A stretch of 16,341 nucleotides of DNA from JABICX01 sp964528765 (GCA_964528765.1 CAZGVA010000021.1:1-16341), one strand, 5' to 3'. Counted from the stretch's first letter, positions 5,570 through 13,639 are shown. Numbers and translations are program-made. Notes: generated by a model from the letters alone, not told the origin.

Positions 5570-6126
5570 TAGTTAAAATAACCTTTTTTATCAAGAAGTC
5601 TATATGGATAACCTCTGAAATCTTGTTCTCCGACTTCAACATTTAATTCCGACATGATTTTATACAAATGTTCTCTAGCAACGTCAATATTATCAAAATC
5701 ACCTTTAGCTTCTAATTCAATGAAGAATCCCAATCCAGTTACATTATCAATGGCGATCTCAACATCCTTGTATTCAAAAGTGATTCGTAATTTCTCAACA
5801 GTTATCAATTCCTTGAAGTTAAGTTTCTCAAAAATCTTCTTCAATGCTTCAACATCATTAATCTTCGTCTCAAATTCATCACAAGAAACTGTGTGCTCTT
5901 CTTTAACATCATGCCAATTCTTATAATTAATCGTAGCTTTATCTTTTGTTTCTCTAATTCGTAACCACTCACAGATAGGATCTTTAGAAAGAAAGTCTCT
6001 GTGCGCTGAATTAAAGTACGTGTCTTTTTGATATTGCTCATTTGATTCGACGAGATCATTCATTTTTTTGAGAATTGCATCAGAATTTAATAATGGGAAT
6101 TTAATCTCCACTTCAATATATTTCAT
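5569..6126 (-). CDS. cyaB: Class IV adenylate cyclase-like CYTH-domain protein
   Basis: The product has 185 residues spanning one CYTH domain. The family signature ExExK is at the N-terminus (E5, E7, K9 in IEVEIKF). Charged residues expected to line the tunnel follow (CEWLRIRETKD; INYKNWHDV; EKLRITFEYKDVEIAIDNV; FIELEAKG). CYTH enzymes bind triphosphates with divalent metal. Archaeal CyaB-like proteins are annotated as class IV adenylate cyclases, but thiamine-triphosphatase or inorganic triphosphatase activity cannot be excluded from sequence. Length is normal for the family. A TTTAAA box lies 25 nt upstream of the ATG, which implies a leaderless mRNA. The stop codon overlaps the right copy of the tRNA-derived repeat by one base. 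Confidence 0.82.
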   Translation of the reverse strand: MKYIEVEIKFPLLNSDAILKKMNDLVESNEQYQKDTYFNSAHRDFLSKDPICEWLRIRETKDKATINYKNWHDVKEEHTVSCDEFETKINDVEALKKIFEKLNFKELITVEKLRITFEYKDVEIAIDNVTGLGFFIELEAKGDFDNIDVAREHLYKIMSELNVEVGEQDFRGYPYRLLDKKGYFN

Positions 6127-6148
6127 AAAAAATATTGACCCCTAATCG

Positions 6149-6154
6149 TTTAAA
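6149..6154 (-). promoter_or_regulatory. TATA box for the cyaB-like gene
   Basis: TTTAAA is centred 25 nt upstream of the ATG. It is divergent from the phosphoesterase promoter, about 50 bp away. Confidence 0.5.
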
Positions 6155-6198
6155 AGAAATAGTATTTTTAGATATAGAAGGTCTCACTTCCCGTACGT

Positions 6199-6208
6199 CT
6201 TATAAATA
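6199..6208 (+). promoter_or_regulatory. TATA box for the metallophosphoesterase gene
   Basis: CTTATAAATA is centred about 27 nt upstream of the ATG at 6231, so the transcript probably starts at or within a few bases of the start codon. No Shine-Dalgarno sequence is present. Confidence 0.55.
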
Positions 6209-6230
6209 ATGCGTTACAATAATTTAATCA

Positions 6231-7037
6231 ATGAAACTGCGATTAAACAATAAAAGGAAGCTTATTGTCATTTCTATCAGCGTTTTAGTTTTATTTCTTA
6301 CACTCATGTTTGCGACTTTTTCAGTTGATAGTGATTGGAATGCAAATCAGATTCTTCAGATCCAGAATCAGCCAGTTTCAGATAATTTTTGTTTTGCTGC
6401 AATGGGAGATAATCGTGGAAGTTTTGATGAGTTCCCACAAATAATTTCTCAACTTGATGAGCAATATGTTTTTGCGATTAATGGGGGAGATTTAGTTTCA
6501 TATGGTACTTTTTTTGAATATGCTTTGTTTCATTTTCAAATCAAAAAGTCAGAAATTCCTTATTTGAATGTAGTTGGTAATCATGATATAACGAATCGTG
6601 GAAGAACAATTTTTGAAAAAACATACGGTCCAGTAAATTATGCATTTAGTTATGCAGATACTAAGTTTATTGCTATTGATAATGCAGAAGAAAATATTAC
6701 CAAACAAACTTTTGATTGGTTAGTAACTGAACTGGAAGATGATTTTGAGAACAAAATTGTATTTATGCATGTTCCACCCTTTGATCCGCGTTATAACGAT
6801 AAAGTTGGTCACGGAATGGAGCAAAGTGCAGCTGAATTAATGATAGTAATGGAAGAAAATAATGTTGATATGGTTGTAGCATCGCATATACATGGTTATG
6901 AAGAAGCAGAAAGAAATGGAATTCAGTATGTAATTACAGGTGGAGCTGGTGCACCTTTACATGGAGCGGGTATTTACCATTATGTGCAGATTTGCGTTAA
7001 AGATTCAAAATTTAGCTGGGAAGTTATTAAATTGTGA
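6231..7037 (+). CDS. Membrane-anchored calcineurin-like metallophosphoesterase
   Basis: The product has 268 residues. A basic start (MKLRLNNKRK) and one hydrophobic segment (about residues 11-30) make a signal anchor, placing the catalytic domain outside the cell membrane. The metal-binding motifs of calcineurin-like phosphoesterases occur in order: GDNRG (D60), GGDL (D87), GNHD (N117, H118), MHVPPF (H180) and SHIHGYE (H219, H221). The first motif has N-R where many families have a histidine, a variant typical of exported phosphohydrolases of this group. The substrate cannot be told from the sequence. It is not Mre11: the order and length fit a secreted phosphohydrolase, and it is not next to rad50. 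It is divergent from the cyaB-like gene, and a functional link through nucleotides is only a guess. Confidence 0.87.
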   Translation: MKLRLNNKRKLIVISISVLVLFLTLMFATFSVDSDWNANQILQIQNQPVSDNFCFAAMGDNRGSFDEFPQIISQLDEQYVFAINGGDLVSYGTFFEYALFHFQIKKSEIPYLNVVGNHDITNRGRTIFEKTYGPVNYAFSYADTKFIAIDNAEENITKQTFDWLVTELEDDFENKIVFMHVPPFDPRYNDKVGHGMEQSAAELMIVMEENNVDMVVASHIHGYEEAERNGIQYVITGGAGAPLHGAGIYHYVQICVKDSKFSWEVIKL

Positions 7038-7086
7038 TTGAACGAGTAATTAGTTTATAAATATTATCGTAATTTTTTGCAATAAT

Positions 7087-7102
7087 CTTTTTAAGCAAAA
7101 AG
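7087..7102 (+). terminator. Short hairpin downstream of the phosphoesterase gene
   Basis: CTTTTT and AAAAAG pair around an AAGC loop. The hairpin overlaps the presumed TATA element of the next gene, so it may be coincidental in AT-rich sequence. A further TTTATAAATA lies at 7054-7063. Confidence 0.25.
7088..7094 (+). promoter_or_regulatory. TATA-like element for the zinc-finger/winged-helix pair
   Basis: TTTTTAA is centred about 25 nt upstream of the ATG at 7116, the same spacing as for the other leaderless genes here. The stronger-looking TTTATAAATA at 7054-7063 would give a leader of about 30 nt. Confidence 0.4.
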
Positions 7103-7115
7103 TTACAAAAATATT

Positions 7116-7262
7116 ATGGCACAAAATTTTGAGTGTATGATATGTGATTACAAAGGCACAGTTAAGCAGAAAGGACAGCATCTTGGATTATGCAAGGAAT
7201 GTGTCCGACGAATTAAAACCAGCTGGCCAGATAACAAAGATGTTGTTGTAATTAGTGATTAG
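7116..7262 (+). CDS. Small zinc-ribbon/zinc-finger protein, 48 aa
   Basis: The ORF starts at ATG 7116 and stops at TAG 7260-7262. It encodes 48 residues with two CxxC pairs, C7-C10 (CMIC) and C26-C29 (CKEC), 15 residues apart. This is the layout of a single zinc-ribbon or treble-clef-like finger. Basic residues between and after the pairs (KQKGQH, VRRIK) could contact nucleic acid. The stop overlaps the start of the winged-helix gene by 8 nt, so the two are likely co-translated and may work together. I do not recognise a named family. The ordered cysteine spacing and overlap with a real gene argue that this small ORF is genuine. Confidence 0.75.
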   Translation: MAQNFECMICDYKGTVKQKGQHLGLCKECVRRIKTSWPDNKDVVVISD

Positions 7263-7887
7263 AAAGGTTTTTAATCAATTTATTAGCTATTCTTTGATGC
7301 TATATCAAAAAAAAAGTTCGATTGATGCGCAAGAAATTATTATGCAGCATATACAATCAGGACCAAAATCCATTGAAGAGTTAATCGAATTGACGGGTTT
7401 TAGTTATGATAAAGTTCATTATCAACTTAGACGTTTTAGATACGACGAACGCGAGGTTAAACAATTTCGTAGTTTAATGAATAAGAGTAAAATACGTGTT
7501 GCATATTTGGAAGGTCAAGAAAGAGAACTTGCTGAATATATTATATTAAACCATACGATTGATCCCAGACATTTTACTAAAAGATATTTATCCGGTTTAC
7601 CTTCAAAAACTGTTGCGATAATTAAATTACATCAACGATTAGAAACTACTGAAAATAGGGATTATTTAATAAATATTATTATACCGCATTTAGTAAAAGA
7701 AGATAAAAACTATCGATGGAATCATTCAATAAATGCCCTTTTTCTTAGAGAACTTTTAATACAGGCAGATTATGTAACACATAATTCATCCGGAGTTGAG
7801 TTTACTAAATCTGGTTTGGATTTTATATCTTCTTTTGTTGACTTATCTGAAGTTGAACCTTGCGGAAGCACTTGTTGTAATGACTGA
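7255..7887 (+). CDS. Winged-helix DNA-binding-like protein, hypothetical
   Basis: The product has 210 residues from a GTG at 7255 that overlaps the zinc-finger gene. An ATG at 7294 (residue 14) is a possible later start; neither has a Shine-Dalgarno sequence, and the overlap favours coupling at the GTG. Residues about 25-72 read as a winged helix-turn-helix (DAQEIIMQHIQ, SIEELIELTGFSYDKVHYQL). The remaining 140 residues are helical and unrecognised. The C-terminus carries a cysteine cluster (CGSTCC, three Cys in six residues) that could bind metal or respond to redox. It ends 13 bp from the convergent metG stop. A regulator is likely; the target is unknown. Confidence 0.72.
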   Translation: MIRKVFNQFISYSLMLYQKKSSIDAQEIIMQHIQSGPKSIEELIELTGFSYDKVHYQLRRFRYDEREVKQFRSLMNKSKIRVAYLEGQERELAEYIILNHTIDPRHFTKRYLSGLPSKTVAIIKLHQRLETTENRDYLINIIIPHLVKEDKNYRWNHSINALFLRELLIQADYVTHNSSGVEFTKSGLDFISSFVDLSEVEPCGSTCCND

Positions 7888-7900
7888 TTTAATTTAAATT

Positions 7901-9859
7901 TTAGTGAATCTTAGCGCCTTCTTTTAATTGCTTTTCAGGTGCGATAAATACAACATCTTTTCCAGATTCTGCAGCTAAAATCATTGCTTCAGATTTTTCT
8001 CCACGTATTTCTCGTGGTTCTAAATTTACAATGAAAACCGCTTGTTTATTTTTCAAATCTTCTGGTTTGTACCATGGCCGTATTCCGGCTAGAACTTGGC
8101 GTGTTTCTGCTCCAAAATCAACTTTCATTTTGTAAAGCTTATCTGCATTTGGATGGTCTTCAACTTTTACAATTTTACCTACTCGTAAATCGAGTTTCTC
8201 AAAATCTTCAAATTTTATCATTGGTTTCACCTTAAGTTTTGGTTTAGATTTACCTGCGAATTTTTCATTAAGTTCAGATAATCTTTGATCTTCAATTTTA
8301 TTAAACAATACTCCTATATTTTTTAACTCACTTTGTTCTTTGATTTTTTTAGCGGTATCTGGAATAAATGGCTTAAAAACTTCAGACAAAGTTTCAATTA
8401 TTTTAAAACAAGTGGAAAGTGTTTGTTCACATTTAACCGTATCGTGTTTGAACGTTTTCCATGGAGCTTCCAATTGAAAATATTGATTTCCAATATCACT
8501 AATACTTAATGCTATTTTAATTGCTTTTTTTAATTCAACGCGATAAAGTGTATTTTCCCATTCTGTTTTTAGCTCTTCAATTTGAGAAAGAATTTTTTGA
8601 CCTTTCACAGTAGGTTTTGCATTTGGAACTCTTCCAAAATTACGTTCAGTAAATGTGACTGTGCGATTAATAAAATTCCCAAGATTCGCAATCAATTGAT
8701 TATTTATCGCATCTTTAAAATCATGCCAAGAGAAATTTGAATCACTAGTTACAGGTAAATTCAGAATGAGATAAAATCGCCAGGCATCTGCATTAAATTC
8801 TAACTTACTAACATCATCTGTAAAAATTCCTCTTTTTTGACTTTTACTAAATTGTCCACCTTTATAATTTAGATATTCATTAGATTTCAAATAGTCAACT
8901 AAATGCCAATTATCGCCACTACCCAAAAGCGAACCTGGCCAAATTAAAGTGTGAAATGGGACATTATCTTTTCCCATAAATTGAACATAATGTACATCTT
9001 CTTTAAACCACCAATCTTTCCAATCTTTATTATTTTTTTTAGCCCAAGTTGCTGTAGCTGCTACATATCCGAAAGGTGCATCAAACCAAACATAAAATAC
9101 TTTATTCTCAAAACCTTTTACTGGAACTTTAATTCCATATTTAAGATCACGAGTTATACATCGTGGTTTTAAACCATCTTTTATCCAGGCAAGTGGTAGA
9201 TTTTTTGTTATGCCTCGCCAGTTTTTCTTGGATTGAACCCAAGTTTTAATTAAAGGAGCTAATTTGGGTAAATCTAAGAAAAGATGGTTAGTGGATTTTG
9301 GTTTAGGTACAGATTTACATTCATTACAAAAAGGATTAATTAATTCTTCTGGATTTATGAGTGTCCCACAATTATCGCATTGATCACCCTTAGCTTCTTC
9401 AAATCCACATTTTGGGCAAATTCCTCTTACATATGTATCAGGAAGAAATGAATCGCAATTAGAACAAAATAATTGTATAATTTTTTTATCAAAAATATAT
9501 CCGTTATTATATAATTTTAAAAAAGCATCTTGCGTTATTTCGTGATTTTCTTTGCAATTTGTGCGACCAAATTCGTCAAATTGAATATTAAACCAATCAA
9601 ATAAACTTTGAATTTTAATATTCATTTGTTGACTATATTTTTCGGGAGAGATATTAAGTTTAGCAGCTTCTTTTTCAGTACGCGTGCCATGTTCATCGGT
9701 AGCACAAATATATATAGCGTTTTTACCTTGTTGTCTCAAAAAACGAGTATAAACATCAGCATTTAAAATTGGAATAAGATTTCCTAAATGCGGCACACTA
9801 TTGATATAAGGTAGTGCGCAAGTAACTAGAAACTTTTTTTTATTTTTTAGTATTACCAC
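7901..9859 (-). CDS. metG: Methionyl-tRNA synthetase with fused C-terminal tRNA-binding domain
   Basis: The product has 652 residues and charges tRNA-Met with methionine. The class I HIGH motif appears as HLGN (24-27) after ALPYINSVP. Four CxxC knuckles (C132/135, C148/151, C161/164, C178/181) form the double zinc-binding insert of the archaeal/eukaryal type. The KMSKS loop is FSKSQ (337-341). The helical anticodon-binding domain follows, then an EMAPII/Arc1p-like OB domain (about 547-652, FEKLDLRVGKI, HPNADKLY, NLEPREIRGEKSEAM). That domain is a separate protein in some archaea. The start is a GTG; no ATG is available nearby. A TATA element (9886-9892) lies about 29 nt upstream, so the leader is at most a few bases. 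Confidence 0.95.
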   Translation of the reverse strand: MVILKNKKKFLVTCALPYINSVPHLGNLIPILNADVYTRFLRQQGKNAIYICATDEHGTRTEKEAAKLNISPEKYSQQMNIKIQSLFDWFNIQFDEFGRTNCKENHEITQDAFLKLYNNGYIFDKKIIQLFCSNCDSFLPDTYVRGICPKCGFEEAKGDQCDNCGTLINPEELINPFCNECKSVPKPKSTNHLFLDLPKLAPLIKTWVQSKKNWRGITKNLPLAWIKDGLKPRCITRDLKYGIKVPVKGFENKVFYVWFDAPFGYVAATATWAKKNNKDWKDWWFKEDVHYVQFMGKDNVPFHTLIWPGSLLGSGDNWHLVDYLKSNEYLNYKGGQFSKSQKRGIFTDDVSKLEFNADAWRFYLILNLPVTSDSNFSWHDFKDAINNQLIANLGNFINRTVTFTERNFGRVPNAKPTVKGQKILSQIEELKTEWENTLYRVELKKAIKIALSISDIGNQYFQLEAPWKTFKHDTVKCEQTLSTCFKIIETLSEVFKPFIPDTAKKIKEQSELKNIGVLFNKIEDQRLSELNEKFAGKSKPKLKVKPMIKFEDFEKLDLRVGKIVKVEDHPNADKLYKMKVDFGAETRQVLAGIRPWYKPEDLKNKQAVFIVNLEPREIRGEKSEAMILAAESGKDVVFIAPEKQLKEGAKIH

Positions 9860-9885
9860 CCTAATATAGCATAATATTTTGAGTT

Positions 9886-9892
9886 TTTAAAT
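9886..9892 (-). promoter_or_regulatory. TATA box for metG
   Basis: The complement reads ATTTAAA, about 29 nt upstream of the GTG start. It is divergent from the promoter of the 55-residue gene. Confidence 0.45.
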
Positions 9893-9962
9893 ATAACGTA
9901 ATTTATATTTTTAGTAAGCAAAAACTATAAATTAGCTAATTGCTAAATACTTTAAGATAAAA

Positions 9963-10130
9963 ATGATGCTTTACTTTTCGCGTAAAATTGGATGGACTTT
10001 AGCATGTCTTTTTGCGATAATTGCAGTTAGTTTGTATCTTTGGCCAAATACTACGAAACCAATTATTGGCGCAGTTGTTTCATTAGGCGACCAAGTAACA
10101 AAAAATGTTTTGAATATTGTAGCTTCTTAA
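9963..10130 (+). CDS. Small membrane protein, 55 aa, hypothetical
   Basis: The ORF starts at ATG 9963 (a second ATG follows directly) and stops at TAA 10128-10130. The product has a short basic N-terminus (SRK), one hydrophobic helix (about residues 9-28, WTLACLFAIIAVSLYLW) and a polar amphipathic remainder (VVSLGDQVTKNVLNIVAS). A TATAAA element at 9926-9931 would give a leader of about 10 nt, with no Shine-Dalgarno sequence. It fills the gap between metG and nurA, is divergent from metG, and lies 37 nt upstream of nurA, which has its own TATA box. I recognise no family, and a single-pass membrane protein is all that can be claimed. Confidence 0.58.
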   Translation: MMLYFSRKIGWTLACLFAIIAVSLYLWPNTTKPIIGAVVSLGDQVTKNVLNIVAS

Positions 10131-10141
10131 ATATACTTGCT

Positions 10142-10147
10142 TTTAAA
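10142..10147 (+). promoter_or_regulatory. TATA box for nurA
   Basis: TTTAAA is centred about 24 nt upstream of the nurA ATG, giving a leaderless arrangement. It starts 11 nt after the stop codon of the 55-residue gene. Confidence 0.55.
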
Positions 10148-10167
10148 TTATAATATTTTAATTCATT

Positions 10168-11199
10168 ATGACGGATATAACACAGCATATTGCTGAACAC
10201 ATAAGTACTATTTCAGCACAGAGAAAAAAATTAGCTTTAAATATTCGTCAGAATTTCCCAGAAATTGTGTTACCGATTCAAAAACAAGATTTAAATGGCT
10301 TAAAGATATGTGGTGTGGATGGTGGTTTTCTGAAAAAAGAATTTCAGGGACTTACTTTATTGATTAGACGAGCAGTTGGAGTTTGTTTTAGTTTTGAAAA
10401 TAATAAAGTTTCTGCAGAATATTTACCTTCAAAAAATCCAAAACCTGAGCCAATTATTATATCCACCGAGTTTACATTAGAAGATGTGAATATTATGTCC
10501 AATTTAAAACGAGTTGAAATTGAAATTAAAACTGCGTTAGATTGCGTTAAAAAATTCTCACCAAATTTACTTGTGCTTGATGGCTCAATTGTTCTTCATC
10601 CATCAAGTATTCCTTCTGAAAAGAGTGCTGTTTTAGAAACATACAAAGAAGTTGTTATGCTTATACGTGAGTTGTATGAATATTGTTCTAAAAATCAAAT
10701 ACTTTTGGTTGGTGCTTGCGAAGATTCTCGTGGAAGAAAATTTTGTAATATGTTGGCAAATAAAATATCAGATAGACCTGAAGCCAAAATTTTGAATACT
10801 GCTAACGATACAACTTTTCTTTATTATTTACTTAAAACCGGTGAACGTACTGATATTTTTGCATATACATCAAATGATGACGCGCCAGGTTTATCTGATT
10901 TAGGTGAATGGCGAAAAAATATTTTTGGCATGTATATTAAACCTTCGGAGTTTGACAGACCAATTAGATTAGATTTTTTGGCATCTAACCCTAAAATACA
11001 AGCAGATAAAATATCTGCTTTAGTTAATGAGATTTCAAAGCAAAATAGAACTTATGCATATCCTTCAGTTTTAATTGAAGCTGATGCGAGAGCTAAATTA
11101 AGCGAAGAGGATTTAATTTCATTTCATCAATCACTTTTAGAAAAACTCGGAATGGATCCAAGTATTTTTGAATTACGCAGAGAGCAAAGACCAATCTAA
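10168..11199 (+). CDS. nurA: NurA 5'-3' nuclease (HerA partner)
   Basis: The product has 343 residues in one NurA domain. NurA is a metal-dependent nuclease that works with the HerA translocase, and with Mre11-Rad50, to resect DNA ends. Visible family motifs are GVDGG (D51), LVLDGS (D138), ACEDSRGRKF (D186) and the C-terminal YPSVLIEADARAKL (about 298-311), matching the usual YP-xx-IE-A-RA pattern. The acidic residues are placed as expected for two-metal catalysis. Length is normal. The gene is upstream of and co-oriented with the acidic membrane protein and herA, each with its own TATA box, so they form a cluster rather than a tight operon. The 105 bp that follow hold a weak hairpin (TTTTC, TAAA loop, GAAAA) and the next promoter. 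Confidence 0.9.
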   Translation: MTDITQHIAEHISTISAQRKKLALNIRQNFPEIVLPIQKQDLNGLKICGVDGGFLKKEFQGLTLLIRRAVGVCFSFENNKVSAEYLPSKNPKPEPIIISTEFTLEDVNIMSNLKRVEIEIKTALDCVKKFSPNLLVLDGSIVLHPSSIPSEKSAVLETYKEVVMLIRELYEYCSKNQILLVGACEDSRGRKFCNMLANKISDRPEAKILNTANDTTFLYYLLKTGERTDIFAYTSNDDAPGLSDLGEWRKNIFGMYIKPSEFDRPIRLDFLASNPKIQADKISALVNEISKQNRTYAYPSVLIEADARAKLSEEDLISFHQSLLEKLGMDPSIFELRREQRPI

Positions 11200-11277
11200 T
11201 CTTTCTTTGCCCGATTTCTTTTCTAAAGAAAATTATGAGCGAACAAAGACGGATTTAGTTTCTAGTGTCATAAAGTA

Positions 11278-11283
11278 TTTATA
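11278..11283 (+). promoter_or_regulatory. TATA box for the acidic membrane protein gene
   Basis: TTTATA is centred 24-25 nt upstream of the ATG at 11305, with no Shine-Dalgarno sequence. Confidence 0.5.
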
Positions 11284-11304
11284 CAAAAATGGATTCATAT
11301 ATTT

Positions 11305-11673
11305 ATGAATAATCGCGGTTTTGTTAAAACACTGTTGATAATTGTTTTGTTAATATTAGTAATCTTGCTTTATTTTTATACAGATCAAACTAAAGATCTA
11401 GTTGGAATGCTTTCTTCAAGCTGGGAGCCGATTGATATTGACCCAGAAAATAAAACCGTAACATTACAATTTGCTAATGCTTCGGAAGTAGCACACAAAG
11501 TTTTACTTGATGCAGAAGAAATATCTAATGAATCGTTTAGTGAGCTAAATGAAGAATTTGGTGAGGAAAAAGTAGAAATTGACGTAGAAATTGACGTAGA
11601 AATTGACGTAGAAATTGAAGAAGAAAATGATTCTTTTGAATATGAAGATTTACTTAATCTCTCGAGGCTATAA
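11305..11673 (+). CDS. Acidic single-pass membrane protein between nurA and herA
   Basis: The product has 122 residues: a short basic start (MNNRGFVK), one hydrophobic helix (about residues 7-24, VKTLLIIVLLILVILLYF), then about 98 residues rich in Glu and Asp with almost no recognisable fold. Residues 90-105 are four tandem tetrapeptides (VEID three times, then VEIE), from a 12-bp DNA repeat. A short basic start before the helix favours a cytoplasmic N-terminus and an external acidic tail, but the helix is long enough for either topology. It lies 31 nt upstream of herA, and its stop overlaps the herA promoter region. I know of no family with this form; a role with HerA-NurA is suggested only by position. 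Confidence 0.72.
   Translation: MNNRGFVKTLLIIVLLILVILLYFYTDQTKDLVGMLSSSWEPIDIDPENKTVTLQFANASEVAHKVLLDAEEISNESFSELNEEFGEEKVEIDVEIDVEIDVEIEEENDSFEYEDLLNLSRL
11572..11619 (+). repeat. Four tandem 12-bp units (GTAGAAATTGAC) inside a coding region
   Basis: There are three perfect copies (11572-11583, 11584-11595, 11596-11607) and a fourth differing only in its last base (11608-11619). Each unit is four codons (VEID), so copy-number changes keep the reading frame. The near-identity at third positions points to recent slippage or expansion. Confidence 0.92.
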
Positions 11674-11678
11674 ATATA

Positions 11679-11684
11679 TTTAAA
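11679..11684 (+). promoter_or_regulatory. TATA box for herA
   Basis: TTTAAA is centred about 24 nt upstream of the herA ATG, with no Shine-Dalgarno sequence, which again suggests a leaderless mRNA. Confidence 0.5.
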
Positions 11685-11704
11685 GATTCTATAGGGTTTA
11701 TTAT

Positions 11705-13639
11705 ATGGATTGGTTAGTTGCTTCTGCTAAAAAAAATATGGAAGAATACAATGATAAAACTCGAGCAGATCTTGTAAAAGCGGCCAAAGTTGACCAAAAA
11801 ATTGAAGAGCCAGCGTTAAATATAACTGCTGCACAAGCAGCAAACCCTGAAGTTCAACCAGTTCAATCTGCTGAAACAATTTCTGAACCACAACCCCGTG
11901 AAGAGATTGCACATATTTTTGAGCAAGTTAAGAATTTTAATATGGACCAAGGTATTCGAAAAGAAGAACCGGTTAAAGAAATTATAACTGAGTCACCGAT
12001 TGAATCTCAACCTGAGCAGGTTAATGAAATTATTCCTGAAAAAATAACTATTGAAGTTGAAGAAGAAAAAATTGTAACAGATACTGTTGAACAAAAACCT
12101 CTAGATGAAACTAACATTGCGCCAGTAGTATCTAACGAAGGGGCGTTAGGGACCGTAATAACTACACCTGATGGACCGAGTGTTGGTGGTTTTTCATTTG
12201 TGATAAAATCTAAAGTTAATCGTGGACAATTTGTAGGGATTACTACTGAAGAAGGTTTGTTAATTGCGTCTATATCTAATATTTTTAAGACAAATAAATA
12301 TTTTGAAAATGCCGGAATGGTTCAAGAATATTCAAAAAATTCAAGTTTATTTTCAGCATTTCCAGTTAAAGAATGGGAATATGCTTTGGCAGAATGTCGT
12401 GTGTTGGGTGTTTTTACAAAAAAAGGAATTGAACGAGTAGGTTTCCCGCCAGCACCCGGTCATAATGTTATTGATATTGATTCAGATACATTAAATAAAT
12501 TTCTTGGATTAGATCAAGAAAAAGGGCTTGATTTAGGAATCGTACAACAACATAATTTGCGAGCGCGATTTAATTTAACTAAAACAATACAAAAACATTT
12601 AGCAATTTTAGCAATTTCGGGAGCAGGTAAATCATATACTACTGCCGTATTGCTTGAAGAACTTCTTAGTAGAACTGCTGAAGTAGGTAGAGTTGCGATT
12701 TTTATGATTGATAGTCATGGTGAATATGTTAGTTTAGCAAAAGAACCTTTATTTGAAGGACAAGTTTCAGTATATAATGCACAGGATATAAAAGTAAATG
12801 TTGCGCACATGAATGCAAAACGTTTTGCGTCACTTTTACCGCAAATGAGTTCAGTACAAGTTAGAGAACTTGGCAGAATAATTCATGAAACAAGACAACG
12901 GTTTAAAGACGGTGAATCCTACGGTATTTCAGATTTAATCGATGCTATTGAAAACGATGAAAAGACCACATCTGCAACAAAAGAAGCATTAAAAGGTTGG
13001 TTGCAAGAATTAGTTTCAATGAATATTTTTGCTAAAGCAGATAATCCAAATCCGGATAAATTATTGTCACAAGGTAATTTAGTAATTTTTAACCTTAATG
13101 CAGAATTAAGTTTAAAGAAAAAACAGTTGATTGTTGATTATTTTTCTCGAAGATTATTTGATTTACGAAGACAAAATGCATGCCCACCCTATTTAGAAAT
13201 TATTGAAGAAGCACATAATTTTTGCCCAGAAAAAACAAAAGCAGAATTTGCCATATCTCGTAAAATTATTGAAACTCTTGCAAGAGAAGGTAGAAAGTTC
13301 TATGCGAATATTTGTTTAATTTCTCAGAGACCCGTTCAGTTATCAACAACTGCATTAAGCCAATGTAATACTCAAATTATTATGCGTATTACAAATCCTT
13401 ATGATTTAGATCATATTAAAAGAAGTGCTGAAGCTATTTCAACCGGAACATTGGATATTATTTCAGGTTTGCGTGTGGGAGAAGCACTTGTTATTGGAGA
13501 AGCTGCGAAATACCCAACTTTTGTGAGTGTGCGTAAGAGAAAAACAAGCGAAAGTCATGGTAAATCTTTGGAAAAATATGCTAAAGAATTCGAAGATCAA
13601 ACCGGAACACCTATTGCAGATGGTTCAGAATTTATCTAA
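11705..13639 (+). CDS. herA: HerA hexameric DNA translocase/helicase with long acidic N-terminal extension
   Basis: The product has 644 residues. HerA forms a hexameric ATPase ring that pumps DNA into the NurA nuclease during end resection. A HAS-barrel region (about residues 147-245) precedes the RecA-like core: Walker A GAGKS (306-310), IDSHGEY (336-341), a Walker B-type strand YLEIIEEAHNF (496-506), then REGRKF and SQRP (540-543). The C-terminus (VGEALVIGEAAKYPTFVSV) is standard. Unusual is a 146-residue N-terminal extension of low complexity, rich in Glu, Pro, Gln, Val and Ile; typical HerA proteins start close to the barrel and are about 500-580 residues long. Only the first 30 residues of the extension look helical. 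The leaderless-type TATA box supports the ATG at 11705, so the extension is probably translated. Confidence 0.93.
   Translation: MDWLVASAKKNMEEYNDKTRADLVKAAKVDQKIEEPALNITAAQAANPEVQPVQSAETISEPQPREEIAHIFEQVKNFNMDQGIRKEEPVKEIITESPIESQPEQVNEIIPEKITIEVEEEKIVTDTVEQKPLDETNIAPVVSNEGALGTVITTPDGPSVGGFSFVIKSKVNRGQFVGITTEEGLLIASISNIFKTNKYFENAGMVQEYSKNSSLFSAFPVKEWEYALAECRVLGVFTKKGIERVGFPPAPGHNVIDIDSDTLNKFLGLDQEKGLDLGIVQQHNLRARFNLTKTIQKHLAILAISGAGKSYTTAVLLEELLSRTAEVGRVAIFMIDSHGEYVSLAKEPLFEGQVSVYNAQDIKVNVAHMNAKRFASLLPQMSSVQVRELGRIIHETRQRFKDGESYGISDLIDAIENDEKTTSATKEALKGWLQELVSMNIFAKADNPNPDKLLSQGNLVIFNLNAELSLKKKQLIVDYFSRRLFDLRRQNACPPYLEIIEEAHNFCPEKTKAEFAISRKIIETLAREGRKFYANICLISQRPVQLSTTALSQCNTQIIMRITNPYDLDHIKRSAEAISTGTLDIISGLRVGEALVIGEAAKYPTFVSVRKRKTSESHGKSLEKYAKEFEDQTGTPIADGSEFI

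Noticed and set aside
6231..7037. The metallophosphoesterase as a possible Mre11
   Set aside because: It has a signal anchor, only 268 residues, and motif context (GDNRG, SHIHGYE) typical of exported phosphohydrolases. It lies 7.8 kb from rad50.
11204..11249. TCTTTG ... CAAAGA plus inner TTTTC/GAAAA after nurA as a small RNA or terminator
   Set aside because: The outer arms are 34 bases apart and only 6 bp long, and the inner stem is A/T-rich. Too weak to call.
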